Of a stretch of DNA of 64,000 nt, positions 8,414-18,366 are shown one piece after another. A program made the translations under genes and the position numbers. The notes below the pieces were generated by a model. That model had not been told where the DNA came from. It saw nothing but the letters and a program-made list of their open reading frames with translations, and did no database searches. Source of the DNA: Halomonas sp. H10-9-1 (lineage in GTDB: Bacteria > Pseudomonadota > Gammaproteobacteria > Pseudomonadales > Halomonadaceae); NCBI RefSeq assembly GCF_040147005.1, contig NZ_JAMSHO010000001.1, forward strand, positions 1,922,001-1,986,000. Reading direction: 5' to 3'. How positions within the stretch are numbered: position 1 is the stretch's first letter; the number at the start of each line of letters is the position of its first letter.

Positions 8414-9300
8414 GCGTCCTGCTGCTGCTGCTGACCGGCTGCGCCTCACAACAGGCTGAGAGGGCGACGCGGGATGCGGCCGAGGCATCCCGCGTCGGCG
8501 GCTGGGTCATCGTGCAGCGTGGCGACACCCTGGGTGAGCTGGCGCGGCGTGGCGGCGTCCCCCTGGAGCGCTTGCAGCGCTTCAACCCCGGCGTCGATGC
8601 CAGGCGCCTGGCGGTGGGCCAGCGCCTGCTGATGCCGACCCGGCGTGAACGCGCGCCCTACCGGGGGCCCTACCGCTACCAGGTACGCTCCGGAGACACC
8701 TATTCGAGTATCGCCCGTCGCTTTCGCACCGACGCCTCGCGACTCCAGGCCGCCAACCCGGGGGTCGCCCCCACTCGCCTGGCGGTGGGCCAACTGATCA
8801 GCGTCCCCCTCTCCTCGGGGAGCGCACGCAGCGCCACGAGCCCGGCGAGCAGCAACGGCACAGGCTCGACAGGCACCGCATCACCCCGCCGCGCCAGCCT
8901 GCCGGACCCAAGCAGCCTGCCAAGCTCGGCGCGCCGCTGGCCCTGGCCGCTGGACGATTATCGCATCGTGCGGCCCTACGGCACCGACAGTCGCGGCACC
9001 CTGCAACCCATGCTGCTGGCCACCGACGCAGGCGCGCGGGCCAAGGCCGTGGCCGCCGGTGAGGTGCGCTATGCCGGCAGCATGCGCCAGCTCGGCAAGG
9101 TAGTGATCGTCCACCACCCCGACAACCTGCAGAGCGTCTATGCCCTGTGCGATCGACTGCTGGTCAAGAATGGCCAGGCGGTGGCGCGTGGCGCGGCGCT
9201 CTGCGAGGTGGGTTACAGCAACGCCACCGAGCGCCATGACCTGCTGTTCGACCTGCGCCACGGGGGCAAGCCGGTGAACCCTCGTGGCGTGCTGCGCTGA
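8362..9300 (+). CDS. LysM / LytM-domain lipoprotein (NlpD-EnvC-like)
   Basis: A 312-residue predicted outer-membrane lipoprotein. A signal peptide ends in the lipobox LLTGC, with the lipidated Cys around residue 27. Two LysM peptidoglycan-binding domains follow: WVIVQRGDTLGELARRGGV to VGQRLLMP, and YQVRSGDTYSSIARRF to VGQLISVP. A Ser/Thr-rich linker leads to a C-terminal M23/LytM domain. The zinc-binding HxxxD and HxH residues of active M23 peptidases are not evident, as in NlpD and EnvC, which activate amidases instead of cutting peptidoglycan. The ATG lies 52 bases inside the acyltransferase gene, suggesting coupled translation. Confidence 0.75.
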   Translation: MDQCALAPKGRTALALLSVLLLLLTGCASQQAERATRDAAEASRVGGWVIVQRGDTLGELARRGGVPLERLQRFNPGVDARRLAVGQRLLMPTRRERAPYRGPYRYQVRSGDTYSSIARRFRTDASRLQAANPGVAPTRLAVGQLISVPLSSGSARSATSPASSNGTGSTGTASPRRASLPDPSSLPSSARRWPWPLDDYRIVRPYGTDSRGTLQPMLLATDAGARAKAVAAGEVRYAGSMRQLGKVVIVHHPDNLQSVYALCDRLLVKNGQAVARGAALCEVGYSNATERHDLLFDLRHGGKPVNPRGVLR

Positions 9301-9393
9301 CATGCCCTCTTAACCCGCCTGTCGCCGACCTGTCATTTGCTTCCATCATCCTTGTGGCAACTGGGCGCAAGCCCACCTGCGACGAGGATGGTG

Positions 9394-10548
9394 ATGCGCA
9401 TCTGTCTGGTCAGCGAGACCTGGACGCCCGAGGTCAACGGCGTCGCTCATACCCTGGCACAACTGAGTGGCGAGCTGCTCGCCCGCGGCCATTGCCTGCA
9501 GCTGATCCGTCCGCGACCGTCGGTACCGGGTTCCGCCGCAGGCGTGGCCCACGAGCTTCAGGTCCCGGGACTGGCCGTACCGGGCTATCGCCAGGTCCGC
9601 CTCGGCCTGCCCAGCGGAAAGCATATCGCCAGGTGGTGGCGCGAGACGCCGCCCGATGTCGTCTACCTGGCCACCCAGGGGCCACTGGGCTGGTCCGCCC
9701 AGCGAGTCGCACGCCGCCTCGGGCTGCCGGTGGTCGCGGGCTGGCACACCAACTTCGACCACTACTGCCGGGACTACGGCCTCCCCTGGCTGGCACCGCT
9801 CGTGGAGGCGCGCCTGCGCGCCTTTCACAACCGCTGCGCGGCGACCCTGGTGCCGACCCACGCCCGGCGCGATGACCTGAGGCGACGCGGCTTCCAGGGG
9901 CTGCGCTGCATGGCCCGCGGGATCGATGGCACGCGCTTCGCCCCGGGCCACCGCGACGAGGCCCTGCGCAGCCGCTGGGGCGCGGGTCCGCACACTCCGG
10001 TGGCGCTGCATGTCGGCCGGCTGGCCCCGGAGAAGAACCTCGACCTGCTGCGCGACAGCTTTCGTGCCATGCGGGCCGCCCATCCCGAGCTGCGCCTGGT
10101 CATCATCGGCGACGGACCCTCCCGGCGCTCCCTTGAGCGCAGCCTGCCGGAAGCCCATTTCACCGGTTTCGTGTCGCCCGATGCGCTGCCCCGGCACTAC
10201 GCCAGCGCCGACCTGTTCCTGTTTCCCTCACTCTCGGAGACCTGGGGCAACGTGCTGCTGGAGGCCATGGCCAGCGGCCTGGGAGTGATCGCCTTTCGTC
10301 ACGCCGCCGGCGCCGAATTGATCGACGATGGCCACAACGGCCTCTCGCTGTGCGCCGGCGACGAGGCCGGCTTCCGCGACGCCGCCGTGGCGCTCTGTCA
10401 GCACCCTGCCCGCTGGGCACGGCTGGGACGAGCCGCCCGCAGCCGGGCTCTCGACTACACCTGGCCCGCCATCACCGACACCTTCCTCTCCACCCTCGAG
10501 GATGCCCGGGAGAATCGCCATGCGACCGCACATCCCTACCATGTTTGA
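9394..10548 (+). CDS. Glycosyltransferase, GT4 family
   Basis: A 384-residue GT-B glycosyltransferase. The N-terminal domain opens with RICLVSETWTPEVNGVA (the glycine-rich acceptor loop). The C-terminal nucleotide-sugar domain shows HVGRLAPEKNLDLL, VIIGDGPSRRSLE, the E-x7-E type motif near FPSLSETWGNVLLEAMASG, and a terminal helix. This resembles GDP-mannose-dependent alpha-mannosyltransferases and related lipid glycosyltransferases. GAGG sits 6 bases before the chosen ATG; two in-frame codons just upstream (ATG GTG) are alternatives. It overlaps the PAP2 gene by 29 bases. Confidence 0.8.
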   Translation: MRICLVSETWTPEVNGVAHTLAQLSGELLARGHCLQLIRPRPSVPGSAAGVAHELQVPGLAVPGYRQVRLGLPSGKHIARWWRETPPDVVYLATQGPLGWSAQRVARRLGLPVVAGWHTNFDHYCRDYGLPWLAPLVEARLRAFHNRCAATLVPTHARRDDLRRRGFQGLRCMARGIDGTRFAPGHRDEALRSRWGAGPHTPVALHVGRLAPEKNLDLLRDSFRAMRAAHPELRLVIIGDGPSRRSLERSLPEAHFTGFVSPDALPRHYASADLFLFPSLSETWGNVLLEAMASGLGVIAFRHAAGAELIDDGHNGLSLCAGDEAGFRDAAVALCQHPARWARLGRAARSRALDYTWPAITDTFLSTLEDARENRHATAHPYHV

Positions 10549-11062
10549 ACACCTCGACATGCTCGAATGGCAGCTCTGTCGACGCCTGGGCCGCTATAAC
10601 CTCTACCGCCCCTGGCTGTTCACCCTGCGCCTGGCCAGCGGCTTGGGCGACTGGCCGGCCTGGGTGGCGCTGATTGCTGCCCTGCCCCTGCTGCATCCCG
10701 AGGCGGGCTGGCAATACCTGCTCCAGTACTCCCTGACCGCCCTGATCGCAATCGGCGTCTACCGGTTGCTCAAGACGCGGCTGTGTCGTGAACGCCCTTT
10801 CATCACCTTCGTGGGCAACGTCAGCCGGCAAGCGCCGGCGCGGGATCGCTACAGCTTCCCTAGCGGCCACAGCATGCATGCCGTGATGTTCCTGACCCTG
10901 ACCTCGAGCCACCTGCCCTGGCTGGCCCCCTGGCTAGTGCCACTGGTGATACTGATCGCCCTCTCCCGGGTGGGGCTGGGCCTGCACTACGCCAGCGACG
11001 TGCTCGCCGGAGGGCTGATCGGGCTGCTGTTCGCGTGGGGCAGCCTGGCCCTCGCCGGCTGA
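10520..11062 (+). CDS. PAP2-family membrane phosphatase
   Basis: A 180-residue integral membrane phosphatase. All three signature motifs of the phosphatidic acid phosphatase 2 family are visible: K-x6-RP (KTRLCRERP), PSGH (SFPSGHSMH) and SR-x5-H-x3-D (SRVGLGLHYASD). Four to five hydrophobic helices surround them. GGGAG precedes the ATG at 10520, which lies inside the end of the glycosyltransferase gene. With the glycosyltransferase, acyltransferase and LysM lipoprotein this makes an envelope-lipid gene run. Candidate substrates are lipid phosphates such as undecaprenyl or phosphatidyl-glycerol phosphates. Confidence 0.85.
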   Translation: MRPHIPTMFEHLDMLEWQLCRRLGRYNLYRPWLFTLRLASGLGDWPAWVALIAALPLLHPEAGWQYLLQYSLTALIAIGVYRLLKTRLCRERPFITFVGNVSRQAPARDRYSFPSGHSMHAVMFLTLTSSHLPWLAPWLVPLVILIALSRVGLGLHYASDVLAGGLIGLLFAWGSLALAG

Positions 11063-11086
11063 GCGCCACCGTGGCATGCTTGGATC

Positions 11087-11698
11087 ATGCCGATCGAGAC
11101 CCTGCTGACCGACCCGCCCATATGGCTCATGGATCCCCTGCTGGAGGCGCCTGATGCCAGTGCACTGCTCGCCATCCTCGATGCCGAGCTCGCCTGGCAG
11201 CGTCCTGCCCTGCGCCTCTTCGGTCGTGAGCACCCCATCCCGCGCCAGCAGGTCTGGATGGGGGCCCCCGAGGCAAGCTATCGCTATTCCGGCCGTGAAT
11301 TCCTGCCCGACCCCTGGCATCCCGCCGTGGCCGAGCTGCGCGAGCGGACAATCACCGCCCTGGCCACCACAGGCCTCGAGGCCCGCTTCAACAGCGTGCT
11401 GCTCAACCGCTACGCCACCGGGGAGGAGCGCATGGGTTGGCACAGCGATGATGAACCCGAACTGGGCCACGCACCGTTGATCGCCGCGCTGAGCCTGGGC
11501 GCCGAGCGCCCCTTGCGTTTCCGCTGGAAGAACCGCCAGGCCCCGGCCTTTAACGTCTGGCTGCCCCATGGCAGCCTGCTGGTGATGGGACACGGCACCC
11601 AGGAACGGCTGCAGCACGCCTTGCTGCCACGTTGCCTGCCAGGATTGCGTATCAGCCTGACCTTTCGCAGGGTGCTGAGCGACCACCACGGCCGCTGA
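11087..11698 (+). CDS. alkB: AlkB-type 2-oxoglutarate/Fe(II) dioxygenase
   Basis: A 203-residue AlkB-family oxygenase. The Fe-binding HxD is in MGWHSDDE and the distal His and Arg are in LQHALLPRC and RISLTFRRV. The nucleotide-recognition region NSVLLNRYATGEE and LSLGAERPLRFR are characteristic. The family repairs alkylated bases (1-meA, 3-meC) by oxidative demethylation. The length and motif order fit the AlkB2-like bacterial branch. It stands 24 bases after the PAP2 gene. Confidence 0.87.
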   Translation: MPIETLLTDPPIWLMDPLLEAPDASALLAILDAELAWQRPALRLFGREHPIPRQQVWMGAPEASYRYSGREFLPDPWHPAVAELRERTITALATTGLEARFNSVLLNRYATGEERMGWHSDDEPELGHAPLIAALSLGAERPLRFRWKNRQAPAFNVWLPHGSLLVMGHGTQERLQHALLPRCLPGLRISLTFRRVLSDHHGR

Positions 11699-11840
11699 GT
11701 CCCTGCTGGGTGATATCGCCGCCGCGGCAGATCGTTTCCGAAGGAATAAGATAACGGTATATATCCGATCATATGGCAGGCGCTGCGCCATCCATGGGCC
11801 CGGGGGCATACCGCGCCCGATCGACACCCGGACCGCAAAG

Positions 11841-11870
11841 CAGAGAGGCGCCCCGCGGGGCGCCTCTCTG
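11841..11870. terminator. Perfect palindromic terminator hairpin
   Basis: A 30-base perfect palindrome (CAGAGAGGCGCCCC and its complement) in the 195-base gap between convergent alkB and agcS. There is no long T-tract, but its shape and position suggest a bidirectional terminator. The rest of the gap shows nothing else recognisable. Confidence 0.55.
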
Positions 11871-11893
11871 CTGACAGCATGCCTAGCGGAACG

Positions 11894-13318
11894 TCACGAC
11901 TTGTCGTGATCCAGCTCCTCGCCCGGCAGTACTTCTTCGCCATTGAAGTAGGCGCGCGCCAGCTTGAACACCACCGGCGACAGCAGCGCCAGGGCGATCA
12001 GGTTGGGAATGGCCATCATGGCGTTGAAGGTATCGGCCATCAGCCAGATGAAGCCCAGCTGCGCCATAGCTCCCAGCGGGATCGCCAGGACGAACAGCAC
12101 CCGGTAGAGCATGATCGAGCGCGTGCCGAACAGGAACTGGAAGCACTTCTCGCCGTAGAAGGACCAGCCCAGGATGGTAGTGAAGGCAAACACCGCCAGC
12201 GCCAGCGACACGATCTGGTTGCCCATGCCCGGCAACGCCTCATCGAAGGAGAGCGCCGTCAGCGAGGCACCGGCTTCACCGGTCTCCCAGACGCCCGCCG
12301 TCAGGATCACCAGGGCGGTGATGGAGCAGACGATGATGGTATCGATGAAGGTGCCCAGCATGGCGATCAGACCCTGGCGAACCGGGCTCTTGGTCTGGGC
12401 GGCGGCATGGGCGATGGGCGCACTGCCCAGGCCCGCCTCGTTGGAGAACACCCCGCGGGCCACGCCGAAGCGGATGGCGGCCATCACTGCCGCACCCGCG
12501 AAGCCACCCATGGCGGCATGGGGATTGAAGGCATAGTAGAAGATCATGCCGAAGGCGCCGCCGATCTGATCGGCGTTGACGACCAATACGGTCAGGCCGG
12601 CGAGCACATAGAGGATGCCCATGATCGGCACCAGCTTGCCCGCCACCTTGGCGATGCGCTTGATGCCGCCCAGGATCACCGCGCCGGCCAGCACCATGAT
12701 CACCACCCCGGTGATCCAGTGCGGCAGGCCGAAGGTGGAGTCCAGCGCGTCCGCCACGGAGTTGGACTGCACGGTGTTACCGATGCCGAAGGCGGCCACC
12801 GCACCGAAGAAGGCGAAGGCGCCGGCGAGCCACAGCCACTTACGTCCCAGGCCGTTCTTGATGTAGAACATCGGGCCGCCGACATGGTAGCCGGTGCTGT
12901 CGGTCTCGCGATAGCGCACCGCGAGCACGGCCTCGGAGAACTTGGTGGCCATGCCGACCAGGGCGGTGATCCACATCCAGAACACCGCGCCGGGCCCCCC
13001 CAGGGCGATGGCGGTGGCCACACCGGCGATGTTACCGGTGCCGATGGTGGCGGAGAGAGCCGTCATCAGGGCGTTGAAGGGCGAGATCTCCCCCTCCTGC
13101 TCCTTGGCCTTCGTCTCGCCGGGCTCCAGCTTGCGATCGCGCCCTTGCCACATCAGGCTGAAGCCCGTGCCAAGCTTGCGGATCGGCATCAGCTTGAGCC
13201 CGGCCTGAAGATAGATCCCCACCCCGAGCAACAGGATGAGCATCAGCGGCCCCCACACCACGCCGTTGACGGCGCCGAAGATACTGTTCAAGGTTTCCAC
13301 GTGAATCTCCCTAAGCAA
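11894..13318 (-). CDS. agcS: Sodium:alanine/glycine symporter, AgcS family
   Basis: A 474-residue integral membrane transporter of the alanine-or-glycine:cation symporter family. The signature GTGNIAGVATAIALGGPGAV is followed by WITALVGMATKFSEAVLA. About 10-11 hydrophobic segments and RGVFSNEAGLGSAPIAHAAA are also typical. It imports alanine or glycine with Na+. Its promoter region faces gcvH across 541 bases, and a glycine transporter beside glycine-cleavage genes makes functional sense. The substrate preference is inferred. Confidence 0.88.
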   Translation of the reverse strand: MLREIHVETLNSIFGAVNGVVWGPLMLILLLGVGIYLQAGLKLMPIRKLGTGFSLMWQGRDRKLEPGETKAKEQEGEISPFNALMTALSATIGTGNIAGVATAIALGGPGAVFWMWITALVGMATKFSEAVLAVRYRETDSTGYHVGGPMFYIKNGLGRKWLWLAGAFAFFGAVAAFGIGNTVQSNSVADALDSTFGLPHWITGVVIMVLAGAVILGGIKRIAKVAGKLVPIMGILYVLAGLTVLVVNADQIGGAFGMIFYYAFNPHAAMGGFAGAAVMAAIRFGVARGVFSNEAGLGSAPIAHAAAQTKSPVRQGLIAMLGTFIDTIIVCSITALVILTAGVWETGEAGASLTALSFDEALPGMGNQIVSLALAVFAFTTILGWSFYGEKCFQFLFGTRSIMLYRVLFVLAIPLGAMAQLGFIWLMADTFNAMMAIPNLIALALLSPVVFKLARAYFNGEEVLPGEELDHDKS

Positions 13319-13859
13319 TTATTGTTGTGTGCCGCGGTTCAACGCTCCCAACCCGTGGCCCCAGGGCCCGATGCCGCCAGAGCCGATGCCACTTAAAGCA
13401 TATGATCCACCGGGATACGGCCTTCCTGGCGCGCAAACCACAGCACAAGCCCGCGTAAGATAGCGGATTCTACGGCCATGACACCACCCACACGAACGAC
13501 GTAGATTCAACACCGGCGGCCCCATATCAGGCAAGAGTTTCCGATCAGAAACCTGTAGTCTCACTCGCGCAGCGTAGCGCTTGTCAGGATAGACCGGCAG
13601 GCGCTCGGCGTCGCCTGGGCGTATCCGTCTTCGCAGGAGACAGAATCGGGCTGTCCGCCTCACCCCGGCGAGCCTGCTGGACGGCAGCTTTAGCCCTCGC
13701 CGCCGGGTCATCCAGGCTGGACGGATGCGCCGCGACGAGCCACCCTGAATGGTGAGCCCCCGCCCTGCGAGTCCGGCGAACGGCGTGGGACTCGCCAAAC
13801 GCTGCCAATGGCGGTAGCATTCGCCCTACCTGGAAAAACTTTTCTTATAGGAAATTTCG
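13319..13859. other. Divergent agcS / gcvH intergenic region with a paired ~114-nt element
   Basis: A 541-base gap with no convincing gene; open frames on the minus strand look like GC-rich shadows. A 12-bp long-range stem pairs 13618-13629 (GGCGTATCCGTC) with 13720-13731 (GACGGATGCGCC), with one G-U pair. Shorter nested hairpins lie inside, for example GACAG...CTGTC. This could be a structured leader RNA for agcS (minus) or gcvH (plus). I looked for the glycine-riboswitch signature (GCCGAAGG, ACTCTCAGG) on both strands and did not see it. Confidence 0.35.
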
Positions 13860-14252
13860 ATGAGCTCTATTCCTGCCAATCTGCGCTACGCCGAAAGCCA
13901 CGAGTGGGTCCTCGACAACGGCGACGGCACCGTGACCATCGGTATCAGCGACCACGCCCAGGAGTCGCTGGGCGACGTGGTGTTCGTCGAACTGCCCGAA
14001 GTCGGCCGCAGCCTCGAGCTGAAGGAAGAGTTCGGCGTTGTCGAGTCGGTCAAGGCCGCCTCCGACCTCTACGCGCCGGTAGCCGGCGAGGTCATCGCCG
14101 TCAACGAGGCCCTGGAAGATGCCCCCGAGACGCTGAACGAGTCACCCTATGAGGATGGCTGGATCATGAAGGTGCGCCTCGAGGATGCGACGCACCTCGA
14201 CAACCTGCTGGACGCCGACGGCTACGAGGCCGTGGCCAGCGCCGACGACTGA
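13860..14252 (+). CDS. gcvH: Glycine cleavage system H protein
   Basis: A 130-residue H protein that carries the lipoyl arm shuttling the aminomethyl group among the P, T and L proteins. The lipoylated lysine is K65 in [15 protein letters not shown]. The N-terminal YAESHEWVL and the [12 protein letters not shown] block are diagnostic. The length is normal. gcvP follows after 106 bases. gcvT is not in the window next to it, so the system is split across loci or lies elsewhere. Confidence 0.95.
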   Translation: MSSIPANLRYAESHEWVLDNGDGTVTIGISDHAQESLGDVVFVELPEVGRSLELKEEFGVVESVKAASDLYAPVAGEVIAVNEALEDAPETLNESPYEDGWIMKVRLEDATHLDNLLDADGYEAVASADD

Positions 14253-14358
14253 ACCTGCTGCGACTATCTGGATGGCCCCGACCCGTGGGTCGGGGTTCCG
14301 ACGATCCGCCGTGCCGCTCCCTTGGCAGCCGGCCCCATTTTCATCGACAGGGTGTTAC

Positions 14359-17253
14359 ATGGCTCTCGACAACCGCCGCCTGGCCGACCTGGCCGCTCAT
14401 GATGCCTTCATCCAACGCCACAACGGCCCCCGCGAGCAGGAGGTGGCATCCATGCTCGCCGAGCTCGACATGGCAAGCCTGGACACCCTGATCGAACGCA
14501 CCGTGCCCGCCGATATCCGGTTGGGCCGTGAGCTCGACCTCGACCCGCCCAAGAGCGAGGCCGAGGCGCTCGACTACCTGAAGCGCCTGGCCGCTCAGAA
14601 CCGTCCCTTCAAGAGCTATCTGGGCCAGGGCTACCACGGCACCCACCTGCCCACGGTGATCCAGCGTAACGTGCTGGAAAATCCCGGCTGGTATACCGCC
14701 TATACGCCCTACCAGCCCGAGATCTCCCAGGGACGCCTGGAGGGATTGCTCAACTTCCAGCAGGTGGTCATGGACCTGACCGGCATGGAGCTGGCCAACG
14801 CCTCCCTGCTCGACGAGGCCACCGCTGCCGCCGAGGCCATGGCGTTGTGCCGGCGCGCCAACAAGAAGACCAAGAGCGAGGTCTTCTTCGTCGCCGATGA
14901 TGTGCTGGCCCAGACCCTGGACGTGGTACGCACCCGTGCCGCCTACTTCGGCTTCGAGCTGGTGGTGGCACCGGCGGAACAGCTCGCCGAGGTCGACGCC
15001 TTCGGCGCCCTGCTCCAGTACCCCGGCGAGAGTGGCCAGGTGCGTGACCTCGCCCCGCTGATCGAGACCGCCCGGCAGCGCGGCATCATGACCTGCGTGG
15101 CCGCCGACATCATGGGGCTGGTGCTGCTCAAGGAGCCCGGCGCGCTGGGCGCCGACATCGTGGTCGGCTCCACCCAGCGTTTCGGCGTGCCGATGGGCTT
15201 CGGTGGTCCGCATGCCGCCTTCTTCGCCACCACCGACAAGCTCAAGCGTTCGATCCCGGGCCGCATCATCGGCGTCTCGAAGGACAGCCGTGACGGCCAG
15301 GCCCTGCGCATGGCGATGCAGACCCGCGAGCAGCACATCCGTCGCGAGAAGGCCACCTCCAACATCTGCACCGCCCAGGCGCTGCTGGCCAACATCGCTG
15401 GCTTCTACGCCGTCTACCACGGCGCCGAAGGGCTGCGCACCATCGCCGGCCGCATCCATCGCTTGACCACCATCCTGGCGCTGGGCCTGCGTGACAAGGG
15501 CGTTGCCCTGGCCCATGACAGCTGGTTCGACACCCTGCGCCTGACCGGCCTGGATGCCGGCAAGGTCTACGGTCGCGCCCTGACCCACCAGATCAATCTG
15601 CGCTACTTCGACGACGGCGACATCGGCGTCAGTCTCGACGAGACCACCACCGCCCACGACCTCGACACGCTGTTCGACGTGCTGCTCGATGAGGAGCACG
15701 GTCTCTCGGTGCGCGAACTGGACGAACGCGCAGTGGCCGAAGGGGCGAGCGGCATCCCCGCGGCCTGCCGTCGCGACAGCGACTTCCTGACCCACCCCAC
15801 CTTCACGCGTTACCGCAGCGAAACCGAGATGCTGCGCTACCTCAAGCGCCTGGAGAACAAGGACCTGTCGCTGGCCCACGCCATGATTCCGCTGGGCTCA
15901 TGCACCATGAAGCTCAACGCCACCAGCGAGATGATCCCGATCACCTGGCCGGAATTCGCCGAGGTACACCCCTTCGTGCCCCGCGACCAGGTCGCCGGCT
16001 ACCGGCAGATGATCGGCGAGCTCTCGGCATTCCTGGTGGAGATCACCGGTTACGACCATATCTCCATGCAGCCCAACTCCGGTGCCCAGGGCGAGTACGC
16101 CGGGCTGGTCGCCATTCGCCGCTACCAGGCCTCCATCGGCGAGGGGCATCGCAATATCTGCCTGATTCCCAGCTCCGCCCACGGCACCAACCCCGCCTCG
16201 GCGGCCATGGTGGGCATGGAGGTCGTGGTGGTAGAGTGCGACGCCGACGGCAATATCGACGTCGATGACCTGCGCGCCAAGGCCGAGAAGCACGGCGATG
16301 CCCTCTCGGCGATCATGATCACCTACCCCTCCACCCACGGCGTCTTCGAAGCCGGGGTGCGCGAGGTGTGCGAGATCGTCCACGCCCTCGGCGGCCAGGT
16401 CTACGTCGATGGCGCCAACATGAACGCCCAGGTAGGCCTCTCGCGTCCCGGCGACTTCGGCGGCGACGTCAGCCACCTCAACCTGCACAAGACGTTCTGC
16501 ATTCCCCATGGTGGCGGCGGCCCGGGCATGGGGCCGATCGGCGTCAAGGCGCACCTGGCTCCCTTCGTCTCCAACCACGTGGTCACCCCTATCGACGGCG
16601 TCAATGCCGAGTGCGGCGCCGTGGCGGCGGCGGCCTTCGGCAGCGCCTCGATCCTGCCGATCTCCTGGGCCTATATCAAGATGATGGGCGCCCGCGGTCT
16701 GCGCGAGGCCACCGAGCTTGCCATCCTCAACGCCAACTACATTGCCAAGCGCCTGGGCGAGCACTACCCGGTGCTCTACAAGGGCGAGAACGGCACCGTG
16801 GCCCACGAATGCATCATCGATATTCGTCCGCTCAAGGCGGCCTCGGGCATCAGCGAGGAGGATATCGCCAAGCGCCTGATAGACTATGGCTTCCACGCCC
16901 CTACCATGTCCTTCCCGGTGCCCGGCACGCTGATGATCGAACCCACCGAATCGGAGTCGCGCTACGAGATCGACCGCTTCTGCGACGCCATGATCAGTAT
17001 CCGCCAGGAGATCGCCCGCGTGGAGGCCGGCGAGTGGCCCGCCGACAATAACCCGCTGGTCAGGGCACCGCACACCATGGCCGACCTCATGGACGAGGCC
17101 TGGGAGCGCCCCTACTCCCGCGAGCTCGGCGCCTTCCCCAGCGAGGCGGTCAAGGCAGCCAAGTACTGGCCGGCGGTCAATCGCGTCGACAACGTCTTCG
17201 GCGACCGCCAGCTGATCTGCTCCTGCCCGAGCATCGACGCGTATCGTGACTGA
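14359..17253 (+). CDS. gcvP: Glycine dehydrogenase (decarboxylating), P protein
   Basis: A 964-residue single-chain P protein that decarboxylates glycine on pyridoxal phosphate and loads H-protein lipoate. The PLP-binding lysine is K711 in [18 protein letters not shown]. Both homologous halves are present: an N-terminal half with [14 protein letters not shown] and [13 protein letters not shown], and a C-terminal half with [15 protein letters not shown]. The start is at 14359; the frame is open upstream but only from this Met does it match the family. A GC-rich hairpin near 14275-14297 sits between gcvH and this gene. Confidence 0.95.
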   Translation: MALDNRRLADLAAHDAFIQRHNGPREQEVASMLAELDMASLDTLIERTVPADIRLGRELDLDPPKSEAEALDYLKRLAAQNRPFKSYLGQGYHGTHLPTVIQRNVLENPGWYTAYTPYQPEISQGRLEGLLNFQQVVMDLTGMELANASLLDEATAAAEAMALCRRANKKTKSEVFFVADDVLAQTLDVVRTRAAYFGFELVVAPAEQLAEVDAFGALLQYPGESGQVRDLAPLIETARQRGIMTCVAADIMGLVLLKEPGALGADIVVGSTQRFGVPMGFGGPHAAFFATTDKLKRSIPGRIIGVSKDSRDGQALRMAMQTREQHIRREKATSNICTAQALLANIAGFYAVYHGAEGLRTIAGRIHRLTTILALGLRDKGVALAHDSWFDTLRLTGLDAGKVYGRALTHQINLRYFDDGDIGVSLDETTTAHDLDTLFDVLLDEEHGLSVRELDERAVAEGASGIPAACRRDSDFLTHPTFTRYRSETEMLRYLKRLENKDLSLAHAMIPLGSCTMKLNATSEMIPITWPEFAEVHPFVPRDQVAGYRQMIGELSAFLVEITGYDHISMQPNSGAQGEYAGLVAIRRYQASIGEGHRNICLIPSSAHGTNPASAAMVGMEVVVVECDADGNIDVDDLRAKAEKHGDALSAIMITYPSTHGVFEAGVREVCEIVHALGGQVYVDGANMNAQVGLSRPGDFGGDVSHLNLHKTFCIPHGGGGPGMGPIGVKAHLAPFVSNHVVTPIDGVNAECGAVAAAAFGSASILPISWAYIKMMGARGLREATELAILNANYIAKRLGEHYPVLYKGENGTVAHECIIDIRPLKAASGISEEDIAKRLIDYGFHAPTMSFPVPGTLMIEPTESESRYEIDRFCDAMISIRQEIARVEAGEWPADNNPLVRAPHTMADLMDEAWERPYSRELGAFPSEAVKAAKYWPAVNRVDNVFGDRQLICSCPSIDAYRD

Positions 17254-17280
17254 CGCCCGTCCCTGCGCACGCACGATATG

Positions 17281-17308
17281 ACAGGGCCCCGCCACGGCGG
17301 GGCCCTGT
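17281..17308. terminator. Terminator hairpin after gcvP
   Basis: A 13-bp perfect stem, ACAGGGCCCCGCC with its complement around a 2-base loop, 27 bases after the gcvP stop and before the convergent LysR gene. There is no T-run, but the position fits termination of both units. Confidence 0.55.
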
Positions 17309-17343
17309 CGCGTTCGGGGGCAGGCACTGTTGGATAGGCGACG

Positions 17344-18267
17344 CTAGAGCGAGGCTCCCACCTCGGTTGGGTCGCCGTAGCCGTGCTGTGCCATGCGTCG
17401 CTGCTCGCGGAAGTCCTCCAGCAGGCGCACGTAGCGCCGCGGCATCTCACTGCCCGCCCGGGTCACATGATACAACGTCTCGTGAACGGCCACGGGCAGC
17501 TCTAGCGCCTTGACCTGACGCTGCCAGGGCGAGGTCTCCAGCACCGGCCGTGATACCACCGTGAAGCCCAGGCCACGGGCCACGGCATCCAGCACCATGC
17601 CTACCTCGTTGGTGAAGCCCTGGCGGCGAAAGTGGCTCATGGAGCGAAACTCCCGGGGGAAGTTGCCACGCAGCAGCGCACTGGCATGATTCAGGCCGTC
17701 GAAGTAGCTGATGAAGCCGATCCCCATCAGATCGGCCAGGCCGGTACCGGTAAAGTCCGCCGGCACCACCAGGCACAGCGGTTCGCGATGCCAGGGGGTC
17801 ACTTCCAGGTCGGGATGTCGCATGGGCTCGGTGACGATGCCCAGGTCATAGCGCCCCGCCAGAACATCCTGGGAGATCTCCTGATTGAAGGCGAAGCTGT
17901 AGCTCACCGTCAGCCCCGGATACATCTGCTGCTGGCCGAGCAGGAAGGGGTAGAGCATGGTGCCGACGCTGCCCGGCGAGGCCAGCCGACAGTCGCCCGA
18001 ATAGGTGGAGTCGGCGTCCAGCGAGTGACGGAACTGCTCGTGCTCGGCGAACAACTTGAGGGCGTAGTCATACGCCCGACGGCCCGCCTCGGTGAGGGTG
18101 AAGCGTCGACCGTGTCGCTCCAGCAGGGACTTGTCGAGATAGCGCTCCAGCTTGCGTACATGCTGGCTGACCCCGGGCTGGGTCATCTCCAGCCGATGCG
18201 CGGTCTGGGTGAAGCTGCCGGTCTCGACCAGGGTGATGAAGGTACGAAAGTAGAGCGCATTGAACAT
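17344..18267 (-). CDS. LysR-family transcriptional regulator
   Basis: A 307-residue LysR regulator. The N-terminal HTH is in [33 protein letters not shown], followed by [16 protein letters not shown] co-inducer-binding domain fills the rest. It is divergent from ppnN with 99 bases between the starts and convergent with gcvP. Its target is unknown; ppnN is the positional candidate. Confidence 0.83.
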   Translation of the reverse strand: MFNALYFRTFITLVETGSFTQTAHRLEMTQPGVSQHVRKLERYLDKSLLERHGRRFTLTEAGRRAYDYALKLFAEHEQFRHSLDADSTYSGDCRLASPGSVGTMLYPFLLGQQQMYPGLTVSYSFAFNQEISQDVLAGRYDLGIVTEPMRHPDLEVTPWHREPLCLVVPADFTGTGLADLMGIGFISYFDGLNHASALLRGNFPREFRSMSHFRRQGFTNEVGMVLDAVARGLGFTVVSRPVLETSPWQRQVKALELPVAVHETLYHVTRAGSEMPRRYVRLLEDFREQRRMAQHGYGDPTEVGASL

Positions 18268-18366
18268 GGCGGATCACACGGCGGGGGGAGCCTCGATTCT
18301 ATCACTGCCCCCGCACCCGGCGTGATAGCATCGAGGGGCACTTTCCCGCACGACAAGGACGCCCGC

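Noticed and set aside
13319..13859. Glycine riboswitch between agcS and gcvH
   Set aside because: Context is ideal, but the conserved GCCGAAGG and ACTCTCAGG blocks are not present on either strand; only generic pairing was seen.
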